DNA of 64,000 bases from Inia geoffrensis (taxonomy: Eukaryota; Chordata; Mammalia; Artiodactyla; Iniidae). Below are positions 33,226 through 45,100 of the stretch, piece by piece. How positions within the stretch are numbered: position 1 is the first letter of the stretch; the number at the start of each line of letters is the position of its first letter. The position numbers and the translations under genes are program-made. Where the stretch lies: positions 55,239,590-55,303,589 of the forward strand of contig CM070908.1 of the NCBI GenBank assembly GCA_036417435.1, read 5' to 3'. Under the pieces are notes generated by a model. That model searched no databases and was not told the origin of the DNA. It was given only the letters and a program-made list of their open reading frames with translations.

Positions 33226-33393
33226 AAAAATTATTTTTGCAGGATAAAGTGATGTCTTTAGTTTTTAGAAGTTTGACTATGTAGTATCTTGGTGTGGATT
33301 TCTTTAGGTTTATCTTAGGGTTTGCCCAGCTTCTTGAGTCTACAGGTTTATGTCTTTTGCCAAATTTGGGAACTTTTCAGCCATTCTTTCTTT

Positions 33394-33678
33394 CTTTTTT
33401 TAAATAATATTTATTTATTTATGGCTGTGTCAGGTCTTAGTTGCGGTATGCGGGCTCTTCGTCACGGCATGCTGGCTTCTCTCTAGTTGTGACGTGCAGG
33501 CTTCTCTTTAGTTGTGGTGTGTGGGCTCTGTAGTTGTGGCACACGGGCTCAGTAGTTGTGGCATGCGGACTTAGTTGCTCTGCAGCATGTGGGATCTTAG
33601 TTCCCCGACCAGGGATTGAACCCACGTCCCCTGCATTGGAAGACAGATTCTTAACCACTGGACCACCAGGGAAGTCCC
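33394..33678 (-). mobile_element. CHR-related SINE, diverged subfamily
   Basis: This antisense copy is flanked by CAGCCATT at 33,378 and 33,679 followed by similar T-rich text. The head GGACCACCAGGGAAGTCCCC and the phrase TTAGTTCCCCGACCAGGGAT set it apart from the other long-form copies. Confidence 0.88.
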
Positions 33679-34129
33679 CAGCCATTATTTCTTTGAGTAT
33701 TTTTTTAGCCCTACCCTCTGTCTCCTCTCCCTGCTCTCCTTCTGGGACTCCAATGACACGTTAGATCCTTTGTTATAGTCCCATAAGTCCCTGAGGCTCT
33801 GTTCATTTTTTTCCCTCCAGTCTAATTTCTCTCTGTTGTTCAGATTGAGTAATTTCTCTTGTTCTGTTTTCAAGTTCACTGACTCTTTTCTCTCTCCCCT
33901 CCATTCTGCTGTTGAACCTGTCCATTGAGTTTTTAATTTCAGTCATTGTATTTTTCAGTTCTAAAATTCCCACTTGGGTCTTTATATCTTCCATTTCTTT
34001 GCAGAGGTATTCTCTTTCTTTGGTGAGACCTTGTTTTCTCATTTATTTCAAGCATGTTTGTAATGCTCATTGAAGAATATGTATGCTGGCTGCTTTAAAG
34101 TCTTTGTCCGATAAAGGATGGGATAGAAA

Positions 34130-34600
34130 TCCAGATTCTCTACTAGGCCTTCATTGACACCCAAGGTGGGGAGGGTCTCCTTATCACTGCTGGGTGGGGA
34201 TGTAGAGTTAACAGTTGCCCACTAGACCTCCACTGAACCATAGGAGGGGTGGTAGGGAGGGAGACCTCTTTACCTTTGGGTGGTAGTGAAAGTCCACTCT
34301 CCCCTGGGCTTCCTCTCCCTCTACCCCAGCAAGAAAGGGGAGGGGACCTAGTTGCTGCTGGTGGGGGTGGAAGTCCAGGCTTCCCATATGGTCTCCACTG
34401 ACATCATGGGGATGGGTGGGATTGGGAGGTCTCATTGCTACCCACCGGGGATGAAAGTCCCTGCTTCCTGCTCAGCCTTCTCTGACATCACCCTGCATGA
34501 GTTTTGGGTCCTTCCTTATAGCTTGGCAGTTGTTAGAGGTCTAGGCTCCCCACTGGGCCTTTGCTGACAGGGTTGGGAGTGGGGTCACATTGTCTTTTGC
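34130..34600. repeat. Degenerate ~82-bp tandem repeat, about six units
   Basis: The anchor motif C(T)CTCCACTGACA and its variants recurs with its TGA at 34,155, 34,234, 34,399, 34,483 and 34,565, with a degraded unit between the second and third. Spacings are 79, 165, 84 and 82 bp. It lies 5' of the ORF1 remnant in L1 orientation. Confidence 0.65.
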
Positions 34601-34990
34601 TGGAGATTTTTTTTGGTGTGTGGCTGGAGTGGAGCCATGGTTGTCTAAAAGCTTTGTGTCTTGCTAGGCTGCCCCTTTCCTGGTTCTTTGCTACCGGTTT
34701 CCAGGCAGCCAGTTTCTTCAGGTCCAAGTCTGCTGTATATGAGGCAGAGAAAGCCTCGGTAACTCATGGCATGTCACTCCTCAGGTCCCAAGCGTCCTGG
34801 CCAGTCTGCCTCCTGCTCTCCACCTTTCAGAGTCTTCTTAGGTTTGTTTTATATACAGTGTCCAGGGTTTTCAGTTGTACTTGGGAGGACTAGGGAGAAG
34901 TATGTCTACTCCATCCTCCCAGAAGCAGGTCTCCTATGCACTGTGATTATATTTAGTATATATTTATTACATATTGTTCCAGATACACAC

Positions 34991-35365
34991 TTTTTAAATT
35001 AGTTAATTATTTATTTTTGGCTGATTTGGATCTTTGTTGCTGCGCGTGGGCTTTCTCTAGTTGCGGCGAGCGGGGGCTGCTCTTGGTTGTGGTGCGCGGG
35101 CTTCTCATTGCGGTGGCTTCTCGTTGCGGAGCACAGACTTTAGGCACGTGGGCTTCAGTAGTCGTGGCTCGCGGGCTCAGAGTGCAGGCTCAGTAGTTGT
35201 GGCACGTGGGCTCAGGTGGTGTGGCTCGCAGGCTCCAGAGCCCAGGCTCAGCAGCCATGGCGCTCGGGCTTAGTTGCTCCATGGTATGTGGGATCTTCCT
35301 GGACCAGGGCTCAAACCCGTGTCCCCTGCATTGGCAGGCAGATACACTGTACCACCAGGGAAGCC
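34991..35365 (-). mobile_element. CHR SINE, long form
   Basis: This antisense copy has the target duplication CAGATACACAC/T at 34,980-34,990 and 35,366-35,376. Confidence 0.92.
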
Positions 35366-35539
35366 CAGATACACATATTTTTAATAAATATAAACTAGAA
35401 GCATATACAGTTAATTCACAATAGTGGTCATAATGGTCTTCCCTGGTCTCCTCCACCCAATCTGTATTCCACATCCTCCTTTAGTTTTTTTTATGGCATC
35501 AAGTATTGCCTACCCTCAGTAAAAATTGTTGTTTTCTTT

Positions 35540-35665
35540 GTACTAGAATGAAAGCTCCAAGAGGCCAGGCAAATATGTCTTGTCCATGGTTGTGTCCTTA
35601 CGACCTAGCATATGTAGTAAGCACACAATAAGCATGTACTGAATATAAATGAGTGAATGGATGGA
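35540..35665 (+). mobile_element. L2 3' terminus
   Basis: The phrases AATGAAAGCTCCAAGAGGCC, AGTAAGCACACAATAAGCAT and AATGAGTGAATGG are the L2 end. Confidence 0.7.
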
Positions 35666-35969
35666 CAAGTGAATTAAGAAAGAAGAGAAAATGTACCAGT
35701 ACCTTCTTTGTAATTAAAAACAAAAAAAATTTTTAAGACTGGGAAAATTTTTAAAGACTTCTTTCTCTCTTGAGGAGACATATGGGAACACAAGGGAACA
35801 AGAGGAACCGAATTATGGGCAGAACCTGGACTTTGTTTAATTTGTTTTATAAGTCAGTTAGTTACAGATATTAATATTTTAAGGAACCAATTACTTGTAA
35901 CACATCACAACTGATCAGGATACACCAGTAGAAATGAGTGCAACTGGAAAGAATCGCTTCCCTGTTTTC

Positions 35970-36109
35970 TTCTTCTTTCTTTTTTTGGAGGGGCGGGGGC
36001 CATACTGTGCAGCATGCAGTATCTAGTTCCCTGACCAGGGATCAAACCCACGTCCCCTGCATTGGAAGCAGGGAGTGTTAACCACTGGACCACCAGGGAA
36101 GTCCCCGAC
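35970..36109 (-). mobile_element. Short tRNA-derived SINE (CHR-related)
   Basis: Only the tRNA-like head is present (TAGTTCCCTGACCAGGGATC to CACCAGGGAAGTCCCC). It is flanked by CTTCCCTGTTTTC at 35,957-35,969 and about 36,110-36,122, so it is a complete insertion of a short subfamily. Confidence 0.88.
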
Positions 36110-36244
36110 CTTCCCTGTTTTCACTCCTACTTTCCTAGATGTGTTTTTCTTTTGGCATTGAGCCATGTTGGATTTGAAGATTAGTTTAGGCCCAGGGAAA
36201 GAATCTGTCCAAAGAGCTTAATTTCCCCTAATCTCTTGGGGAGG

Positions 36245-36345
36245 TGACATTGCATGCTGGCTATGAGTGCAGGCTGTGGGGCCAGCCTGCCAGGCTTCGA
36301 GTCTTGGCTTGGCCATTTACTCACCATGCCAGGGATCTGAGATGG
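36245..36345 (+). mobile_element. MIR fragment
   Basis: Sense MIR text is readable: GAGTGCAGGCTGTGGGGCCA, TGCCAGGCTTCGAGTCTTGG and CCATTTACTCACC. Confidence 0.6.
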
Positions 36346-36399
36346 GCTGGGACCTGGGACCCTGTGCTGCAGTGCTTGTACCTGGACAAACTCTCCTGG

Positions 36400-36797
36400 A
36401 GCAACAGAATACAAGAAACTATAAGGGACTAAAAAAAACTGTGTGTATGAGCAGCTGGGGCAAACTATGAACAATGTGATACAGAAAGACCAAAACCCAA
36501 CTGCCCCGTCTGAAGTGCCAGGAGCAAAAGCAGGGTACTTGCACATGCCCCATGCGCACAGTGCCACCGAGAGGATGAGCACATCACCTAAGCCACCCCT
36601 CCGGCCCAGCCCACGAATCTGCCCTTACCCTCACCCTATTTAAGGGGCCAGCCCCCCTTGTGAGCAAGGGCACCTTATTACTTGCTTTTGCTCCTTTATG
36701 CTGCAACACGAGTCCCAATAGAGCCTTGCCTGAAATTCTCATCTGGCCTTATCAATTTCTACTGATTAAATGAGTCCAAGGACCCTGGTTGGTAACA
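36400..36797 (+). repeat. Probable solo endogenous-retrovirus LTR
   Basis: The stretch has the order of LTR parts: a C-rich promoter-like region with a TATA-like CCTATTTAAGG near 36,636-36,646, a poly(A)-like AATAGAGCCTTGCCTG near 36,717, then a T-rich U5-like region ending GGTTGGTAACA. The 5' limit and target duplication were not found. No retroviral coding sequence adjoins it. Confidence 0.6.
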
Positions 36798-38345
36798 AAG
36801 GTACAGATGCAAGAGCAGGAATGGCAACCTGCAAGCCCTTTTGGAAGCTTCTGCTTATATCACAACCTAAGCCAAACTCAGAATTAAGGGGTGGGGAATA
36901 TCACACCATCTCTTGAAAGGAGGATTCAAAAAGTCACTTTATAAAGGTGTGACTGCAGTGAGGGTGTGAAGATTTGGGGCCCTTAATGCAAACAGTTTAT
37001 CAAAATACTTATCAACTCAGTATGGCCACTACCAATCAGTTGAGTTCATACAGTCTGTCAGACCTGTTTGCCATCACAACTGTAAGTTTCCTTGACGGGG
37101 ATGCTTCAGGGAACCCGGTAGGGGCAGGAGCAAGACAAAAACGCAGGGTTTTGGGCCTCCTTCCCACTTAGAGCTGCTTGACTTTTATTTGTTTTATGTA
37201 TTGAGGTTTTACATTAGGTTTTGTTTGAAAAAGATTCTGCCGTCAAAAGGCTTTAAAAAGTTTTCTCTCTTTGGATGTATTCAGACCAACAGGAAGAGCA
37301 TGCTTAGCCCATGTTTCCTTGGTCCCTGCAGAACTGCTTTTGCTCATCTGTGTTTCAGACTGTGCCTTAGACTTTACTCAAAGGCCACCATAAGAAAGAA
37401 CTTCAGGGAATCAATGATTATATGTTCTTTACACCTATTTTACGAGTCACCAATATGTAAGAAATCTATTTTACAGACAAGTGCTGGGGAAAGTTTCAGT
37501 CTGTTTTCTCTTTTGGGCAACAAGAACTATTTTATGTATCATGTAACATGTTTCCCTTTTTGCTTTGGCCACGTGGAAGCTTGGTGCCAAATTTAGGTCC
37601 CATGTTTCATAACTCTTAAAACTAGAATGGCCCAAGGAGCTTTTAAAATACAGATTCCAAGGCTTCAACTGCAGAGAGTCTGAGCAACTGGGCTGCCCCT
37701 GGTGGCTTGATTATTTCTGTTCTCTTTCTTTGCCCTGGACTTGCCTTCTGATTCTAATATATGTTTCCTCTGGCCCCAATTGTTCTTTCATGCAGTAAGT
37801 CAGTTACTCCTAGGTCCAAACTGGCAGTGTGTGGGAGGCTGCTCCCAGGACCAGTGAAGGCACTGAGAGGCCTCTGGCCGGTCTAGGGGCCCAGCCTCAA
37901 TAGGGGGCAGATCCTCAGCAGAGAAGGGGTAGAGGCACCAGGGCCCTCCATGTCTTCGGGTTTGAGAAGTCAGGTGTCTTTCCCAGCGAGCAGCCCTGGG
38001 GGAGGTCTATTCTGGAGCTGGGGGCTGGACCTCAGGGTCAGATGCCAAAACACCCTGGGCTCTCAGGGAAGCAGGACTCTGGCCGAGAAAGAGCCACAGC
38101 CCGCCAGGTCCCCTGCAGCATTTGAACACATGCTCGCACAGTCTCTACGCTGAGATTTTCACCCTATCGGACACCCACACGTTTAGGAGGAGAAACCCAA
38201 GTCTCCCACAGGTTAATTCAACACTCAGGCTTGGCCAAAAATTGTTTAGAAGGACATGATCATTCTCTAGGATGATTCTGAATTTAGAATTGAATATAAA
38301 TGTCGAAGTGAAGCAAGTTCATGGCCCTAATATTTTGGGGTTATT

Positions 38346-38608
38346 TTTTTAAATAAATTTATTTATTTTTGGCTGCATTGGGTCTTCATTGCCGCGCGCG
38401 GGCTTTCTCTAGTTGCGGTGAGCAGGAGCTACTCTTCGTTGTGGTGCGCAGAAGTTCTGGCTCGTGGGCTCTAAAGCACAGGCTCAGTAGTTGTGGCGCA
38501 CGGGCTTAGCTGCTCCAAGGCATGTGGGATCTTCCCAGACCAGGGATCCAACCTGTGTCCCCTGCATTGACAGGCGGATTCTTAACCACTGGGCCACCAG
38601 GGAAGTCC
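38346..38608 (-). mobile_element. CHR SINE, long form with internal deletion
   Basis: This antisense copy runs from GTGGTGCGCAGA directly into AGTTCTGGCTCGTGGGCTCT, so the middle section is shorter than in full long-form copies. Flanks are GGGGTTATTT and GGGTTGTTTG. Confidence 0.87.
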
Positions 38609-39942
38609 CGGGTTGTTTGTGTTTTTAAGATAACTTGGCATACTAAATTAGCTAATAAATTAGCCTTGGATTCATTTTAAAACTTATAATTGAAGAATTG
38701 ATTTAGATTTGTGATTTTAAGCTGAAACCTTATTAAGTTTATAAACAACATTAGAATATTTAACATAGAAGACACATATTATTTTAAGTTTTATCAGTTA
38801 GATTTATCAACTTTTGTTAAATAAGGAAATACTTAAGTACTTGGAAGGTTTTTGGAGTCAGGTGAATACATGAAATGCTTATAAAATAAAGTATGATAAA
38901 TTTATTAATGTAGCAATTTCAAATATAAAGAGAATTTAATGAAGTTATAAAAACGTTCTGAAAATAATTGCTTGAAATTTGGCAGATTTATAATTACAAT
39001 AATGAGATTAATAAGCTGAACTTAAATGAGGTTCTACGTTTGTGATGTTAATAAATTCAGTATTAATTTTTTAACTGAAGTAGTCTTCTAATGAAACTTA
39101 CTCTTCAATCTCTCTGAAAATACTAATTAGAATTAAAAAAATTTTTTTTTTCCTTCTTTATCCTACAGCTCTATTTTCTTTGGGTCTAGTTGTCCTGTTT
39201 GTGAATGTTTTTCTTTCTGTTGGTGGGGTTCCTGGTGGCTGGCAGTCCTTGGCTGACCATCAAAGGACAAGGTAGCTTGCCCTCGTGGCTGGAATGAGTT
39301 TCCCTTTGCATTTGTCTAGATCTGTTTGCCTGACTGGTGTGTCCCTGAATGAAAGGGCCACCTCTGCATCCCGTGGAAGTGGGCAGGGCTGTTGTCTTTC
39401 CCTTTGATTGCCTCTCTGTTTCGTTCTCCCTCCTTCTCTCCCTCCTTCTGCTCTTAAAAGACTATTTGTCTTCTCCTCTTTTACACACGCTAATAGCTAA
39501 TGTTAGATTCGCTTCGGGGCACCCACAGAGCTCACTACTCCCCTTTAAAGAGGGAGGACGGAGAAGGAGGAAATGAGCATTTATGGAACATCTTTTTCTC
39601 ACAGCATGAGGGACTCAGGACCCACTGACTCGTTCAAGCCCTCCCAGGGGTGTAGGTGTTGCTGTCCCATTTGACTCATTAGGGTTTTACCTTTAGTTGT
39701 TTTAAAAGGTGAAACTGGGCTTTATTGAGCCGTGACAAGGATAGAAGCTTGAGCAAGAAAATGTGCAAGGATCAGAAAATGTCAGGAGCCTCATGGTCTT
39801 GTGGTGGATGATATACAATTGGGTTCTTTCCTTGGGAGTAATGGAATCTGCTAGCATTGCATAACCAGAGATGGGGTGGGGAGGGAGAGGAGAGAGAGTG
39901 CACTCAGGAGACAGAAAGAGCAGATAAGATAGTCATTGAAAC

Positions 39943-40154
39943 TTTTTTTTTTTTTTTTTTTTGCGATACGCGGGCCTCTCAGTGTTGTAGCCTCTCCCGT
40001 TGCGGAGCACAGGCTCCAGACACGCAGGCTCAGCAGCCATGGCTTACAGGCCCAGCCGCTACGCGGCACGTGGGATCTTCCCGGACCGGGGCACGAACCC
40101 GCGTCCTCTGCATCGGCAGGCGGACTCTCAACCACTGCGCTACCAGGGAAGCCC
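39943..40154 (-). mobile_element. CHR SINE, short form, tandem pair copy 1
   Basis: This antisense copy is bounded by TGAAAC at 39,937-39,942 and 40,155-40,160. The second member of the pair starts immediately after. Confidence 0.92.
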
Positions 40155-40160
40155 TGAAAC

Positions 40161-40374
40161 TTTTTTTTTTTTTTTTTTTTTTGAGGTACGCGGGCCTGTC
40201 ACTGTTGTGACCTCTCCCATTGTGGAGCACAGGCTCCAGACGCGCAGGCTCAGCGGCCATGGCCCACAGGCCCAGCCGCTCCGCGGCATGTGGGATCCTC
40301 CCGGACCGGGGCACGAACCCGTGTCCCCTGCATCGGCAGGCGGACTCTCAACCACTGCGCCACCAGGGAAGCCC
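40161..40374 (-). mobile_element. CHR SINE, short form, tandem pair copy 2
   Basis: This antisense copy is bounded by TGAAAC at 40,155-40,160 and 40,375-40,380. It differs from copy 1 at many positions, so it is not a recent tandem duplicate. Confidence 0.92.
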
Positions 40375-40489
40375 TGAAACATTTTTGATCATCAGAAGCG
40401 GTGGTTGAAACTTCAGGTGCCAGAACAGTAGAATGGAAACAAATTGGCCCTGGCTGACTCACTTTACGCTCCGCACTGTGCATGCCTTA

Positions 40490-40620
40490 TTTTCTTCAAC
40501 TTCCGTGAACAGGCAGAGGTGAGGAAACTGGGTCATCATGGACGTCAAGAAGCTGTAGGCCAGTAATCCAGGAGGCAGGATTTGAACCCTGAACTTAATG
40601 ATTCCAGACCTTCCACCGGG
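40490..40620 (-). mobile_element. MIR fragment
   Basis: Reverse MIR text is readable: GGTGAGGAAACTGGGTCATC, GGCAGGATTTGAACCCTGA and GATTCCAGACC. Confidence 0.55.
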
Positions 40621-42425
40621 CCCCCTCAAATTCACGCTAAATTGTTAGCAAAGTCACCGATATCCTCCATCTCTGCTCTGAAGTCTCCTTTTGCTTTCTT
40701 GATTTAAGTGAAACCCTTACTCTTGTCTTGTGACTCTGATTCCCCTGCAGCTTTCTCCAGCTTCTTTCGGCAGTGGGAGGTGGGGGGGGGGGGTGTTTTT
40801 CCCCACGCCCCTTGGATGACTGGCCTGAAGGTCCACCTTGTTCCTCATTGTAGCTTCCAGACTGCAGGCCCATGGCGTCCAGACTCTGGTGAGCAGGGGG
40901 TCTGTGACCTCTTGAGAAGGGGTCATCTGGGGTTGCACTGGTCACGTGAGCTCCAGGGAGCAACTGCCTGTGTGTGTTGGCCTGGTGGGCAGAGGCGTGG
41001 TGTCGCAGGCCTGATACGGGGTGTGGTTCGGAGGGCTGCCCAGGCGTGCCGTCCTGCATGTGCACCTTTGGGCCCACCCCACCCTTGCTGGTCCTTCCCT
41101 CGGGGCTTTGCCTTCCATTCCCACGCTTGGCCTCAGCCCACACTCTCTTGTGCCAAGAATTGAGGTTTAAAGTCTTATTGAATAATCCTTCACCAAAGAT
41201 GTGTTGTCAACCAGTGGTGACTGAATTCTTCCTGGTCACCTGTGGACATCGGTTGGATGTATCAGGTAATGTTTGCTGCTTAAAGCAGCCCCACTTATCA
41301 AGCTCATAACTCTGCAAGGTGGCCCTTTGGGCTGGATCCGCTGGGCATTCTTCCCATCTCAGCTGGGCTCACTCATGCACCCAGAGTCAACTCTGTGTCC
41401 GCTGAGACTGGCTGGTCCAGGGGCCAGGGTGCCTGGTCTCTGCTGTGTGGTCAGCCCGGGTCTAGCAGGGAGTGCGTGCTTGTTCACGGGCAACATAGCA
41501 GGGGGCTGGGAGCAGGTAAGAGCCCGCAGACCTTGAGGCCCAGGCTCCCACCCCGCACGCCATCGCTTCCACTACATTCTGTTGGTCAAAGCAAGTCACC
41601 AGGCCAGCCTGATTGAAGGGCTGGGGACACAGGCTCCACTTTAATGAGAAGTGTTGCAAAGTCATATTGCAAGGCGGTATGGGTAACTGTGCCCCATTTT
41701 TTTTTTTTTTTTTTTTTACAAGTGCAGTATCACCATAGGCCAGCATGCAGATCCTGCAGCTGTAAGGAGAGAGGGAGAACTTTTATCCCTGGGCCATCCC
41801 ATCTCTGAGTTTTGTATAGGTCCTGGCTGTGATGCTCTGCCTGCCAGTTGTGGTGGGTTCCGTGGGGTCCCCTGTCCTCTGACCTTGGACGGCTGTGTGT
41901 GAGCAACGTGGCCTTTCTCACAGAGGCTTGGTGGAAGCTCTCAGAGGCGTGCTGGGGCGTAAGAGCCTCCCGATCTTCCCAGGCAGCTGTCAGACCTGGA
42001 GCTGGTTGGCAAGGCCTCAGCCGTTCATATCTAATCTGGGTGCTGATTGATGGAGGTGGTTTTGCTTTGATTGTCTCTGGGAGGCAAGAGCTGCTCCAGG
42101 TCTGTGGCCATTTATGGGCAGAGCCAGAGGCTGGTCCTCACTGCGTAACACGATGGAGTTCGTGGTGGGGGTCATGTTCTGCCCAGCGACCTTGGCAAGT
42201 CACCATCCCAGCCCCTGCTGACTGCCTCCCGAAGCGTCATTTCCCTCCTCGTAGAGGTTTTATAATTACACCTTCTCTCTGGCAATCTTGTTTTCCCCTC
42301 ACTGCTGGATCATCACCATCTGGGTGCTGCGTCAAAACATAAAGCTCTCGGATTCCGCATCTTCCCCCACCTATCGCCCTGTTTCTCTATTTCTCTTTAG
42401 AGAACACTTTAAAAAAGAGACAAGT

Positions 42426-42701
42426 GGGACTTCCCTGGTGGCGCAGTGGTTAAGAATCTGCCTGCCAATGCAGGGGACACGGGTTTGATCCCTGGTCTGG
42501 GAAGATCCCACATGCTGCGGAGCAGCTAAGGCCGTGCACCACAACTACTGAAGCCCGCACGCCTAGAGCCCGTGCTCTGCAACAAGAGAAGCCACCGCAA
42601 TGAGGAGCACGCACACTGCAATGAAGAGTAGCCCCCACTCGCCACAACTAGAGAAAGCCCTCGGGCAGCAACGAAGACCCAATGCAGCCAAAAAAAAAAA
42701 G
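42426..42701 (+). mobile_element. CHR SINE, long form
   Basis: This sense copy runs from GGGACTTCCCTGGTGGCGCA to the A-tail after CAATGCAGCC. Flanks are AAGAGACAAGT and AAGAGGTAACT. Confidence 0.9.
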
Positions 42702-43234
42702 AGGTAACTATACTCACTGTCCCTGACATGTTTGCTTCCATTCCCCTTAAACCCCTCCTTGGAAACTGCTCTTGGCCAGGTCCATTGCTAAGGCAGGTGG
42801 TCTCGCTGGGTCTCACCTGATTTGCACATGTGGCCCCTTTGTCTTTCAGGAACCCCCTCCCCTCACTTGGAATCCACTTCTCCTGCTGGGGCATCCTCGC
42901 TTCCCTGACTGCTGACAACCTAGGGCCCTGGGGTTCAGGCTCCAGGCCTTTCCTCTCTCTTAATCTGCATCCCATCGGCGATCTCATCCTGTCTCATGGC
43001 TTTAAACACCCACTACGTGCCAACGATGCTCATTTTATATCTCCTTTCTGGTCCCCAGACTCACCGAACTGCCCGTTCAACATTTCCATTTAGATGTCTA
43101 ATTGCACCTCGACTTTAGCATGTCCCAGACTGAATCTAGACCTGCTCCTGCCACGTCACCCCTTATCAGTTGAAGGCTTTCCTTTTTCCCTTGCTCACCA
43201 ACTCCTAGTGATCACTGAATCCTCAGAGCTCTGC

Positions 43235-43680
43235 CTTCAGTTTGGGGGTTTGCATTTTTTCCTTTCTGATGTAACTATTTTTGAATATGTTAAACATTTG
43301 TGCAGTTCCAAGTCAAAACAGTATTAAAATGTATCCTTAGAGGAATCTCATTTCCCTCCCGACAGCCTTTACCCCATTTTTCAGTGTTCCTTCTGGCAAA
43401 AATAAGCACATCTATTTATTTTCCCCTTTTTCTTACACCAAAGTTGGCATACTATATGCATTGTTCCACCTCTTGCTTTTTTCACTTAACAATATATTGT
43501 GGAGATCACTCCATTGCATGGAGAACTTCCTCATTCTTTTTACAGCTGCATCAGAATTTCATTGCATGGATGTAATTTATTCAACCAGACCCCTACTGAC
43601 AAACATTTGAGTTGTTTCCAGTTGAGTTGCTATTACAAATAGGGCTGCAATGAATGGCCCTGTGTATATGTTGTTTTGTG
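43235..43680 (-). mobile_element. Old L1 3' region
   Basis: Reverse L1 phrases include TTTTTCACTTAACAATATAT, GTGGAGATCACTCCATTGCA and GGGCTGCAATGAATGGCCCT. No frame is intact. Confidence 0.6.
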
Positions 43681-43969
43681 CTTTGGAAGGATGTTTTCAG
43701 GGTGGATTCCAGGAACCATGGGGGAAGGACACCATCAAGAGAATCTGGGAGGTGGCACAGGGTTTGTGTCCTAGTGCAGCCCCAGGGAAGGCAGAGCCAG
43801 CAATGGCCGACCTAGATATGGCCAAGGAGGACAACGGGGAAGGAAGCATCCCCCAGAGCATGGGGCCAAGATCCCAAAAAACAATGTTTGGGGAGCTCCT
43901 TCCAGGGGGCAGACCTGGGGCCCACTCATGGAACATTCTGCCTGCTATTGTCTGTGTCTCCTATTGTTA

Positions 43970-44780
43970 GCTTTGGGAAATGGCTTCTTGGTGCTGTGGA
44001 GTTCAGCTGCATCCTGCTGGATGTAGCCTGCTGGACCCGTCCATTTCTAATGGAAGAGTGTTGAAGTCTCCAACTCTGATAGTGGATTCATCTACTTCTT
44101 TATCTTTGATTTTCTGCAGTTTGAATACAATATGCCTAGATGTATGGTTTCTTTTATCTTTTTTCTTTTTTCTTTTCTTTAAGGTATACACTTTATTGAA
44201 CTGATCAAGTCAGTGTACAGGTAAGCCCTGGATGTCTCCACACCTTAGCCTGCTCCCGGGGGACTCATTCTCTCTTTCTCTTCCTTCCTTCTTTCCTTCC
44301 TTCCTTCCTTCCTTCCTTCCTTCCTTCCTCCCTCCCTCCCTTCCTTCCTCTCTTTCTTTCTTTTGGCATTTTTCCTTCTTGGTGTTCTCTGAGCTTCCTG
44401 GATCTGTGGTTGAGTGTCTGGCATTAACTTGGGGGCAATTTCTCAGTCATTAGTACGTTAAATTTTTCTTCTGTTCTTTTCTCTCCGTCTCTCCTTCTTT
44501 CGGTGCTTCCATTATATGTATACTCTACACATTTTGTAGTTGTCCCACGGTTCTGGTCATTCTGTTCCTTTTTTTCCCCTCGTCTTTTTTCTCTCTAATT
44601 TTCAGTTTAAGAAGTTTCTGTTGACATATCCTCCAACTCAAAGAGTCTTTCCTCAGTCATGTCCAGTCTACTAAATGATCCCATCAGAGGGATTCTTCAT
44701 TTCTGTTACTGTATTTTTTGATCTCTCATTTTGCCATCATGGGAAATCCTGGAACTTCTAGGTTGACTTCATGAATCCCA
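43970..44780 (-). mobile_element. Old L1-family fragments
   Basis: AGTGTTGAAGTCTCCAACTC is reverse L1 ORF2 text. After a (TTCC)n tract, TTGTCCCACGGTTCTGGTCA and related phrases resemble the ORF1-side region of the element at 33.2-35 kb. Confidence 0.6.
44279..44362. repeat. (TTCC)n microsatellite
   Basis: Repeated CTTC/TTCC units grade into TCCC and TTTC at the right end, about 84 bp in total. Confidence 0.95.
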
Positions 44781-44949
44781 AAGAGAAAGCCAATAAAAAA
44801 GCAGGGAGGAGAAGGAGAAAATCTGAGTCATTGGGGATATCATTTACAGTTGCTGGATCAAGTCTCACTTGAAGCCAGAACTAAATCTGGATTTTTAATT
44901 GACATACCCAGTAAAAATTCTTTTATATTATGAGTCAGCTTGAAGTGAA

Positions 44950-45100
44950 TTTTCTCTCACTTGGTGCCTCAGAGAGCCCTCACTGACTCTATACCTAACT
45001 CATAGGCTTATTGTGAGGTTTAAATAAAATTGCACTTAGCAAACGAAGCATGGCACACAAGTAATACTCAGTGAATGGTTACCAATATTGTTATGATGAT
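44950..45100 (+). mobile_element. MIR fragment
   Basis: The phrases ACTCATAGGCTTATTGTGAG, GTTTAAATAAAAT and GCATGGCACACAAGTAATAC give the MIR 3' half. Confidence 0.6.

Larger units (their letters stand above)
33240..34960 (-). mobile_element. Old L1-family element with ORF1 remnant, split by a SINE
   Basis: On the reverse strand, 34,042-33,803 reads as a coiled-coil segment (ELKNTMTEIKNSMDRFNSR, then VSELENRTREITQSEQQRE) recognisable as L1 ORF1p. A shifted continuation, NEQSLRDLWDYNKG, follows at 33,800-33,685. The frame is broken, so no full ORF1 protein is possible. A CHR SINE interrupts it at 33,394-33,678, and a degenerate tandem repeat lies on its 5' side. Confidence 0.75.

Noticed and set aside
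40637..41163. Overlapping 151- and 168-residue frames on opposite strands
   Set aside because: GC-rich DNA, no recognisable motif, and neither strand looks better than the other.
41848..42342. 164-residue forward frame
   Set aside because: No domain, no splice context fitting a gene and no family resemblance; probably chance.
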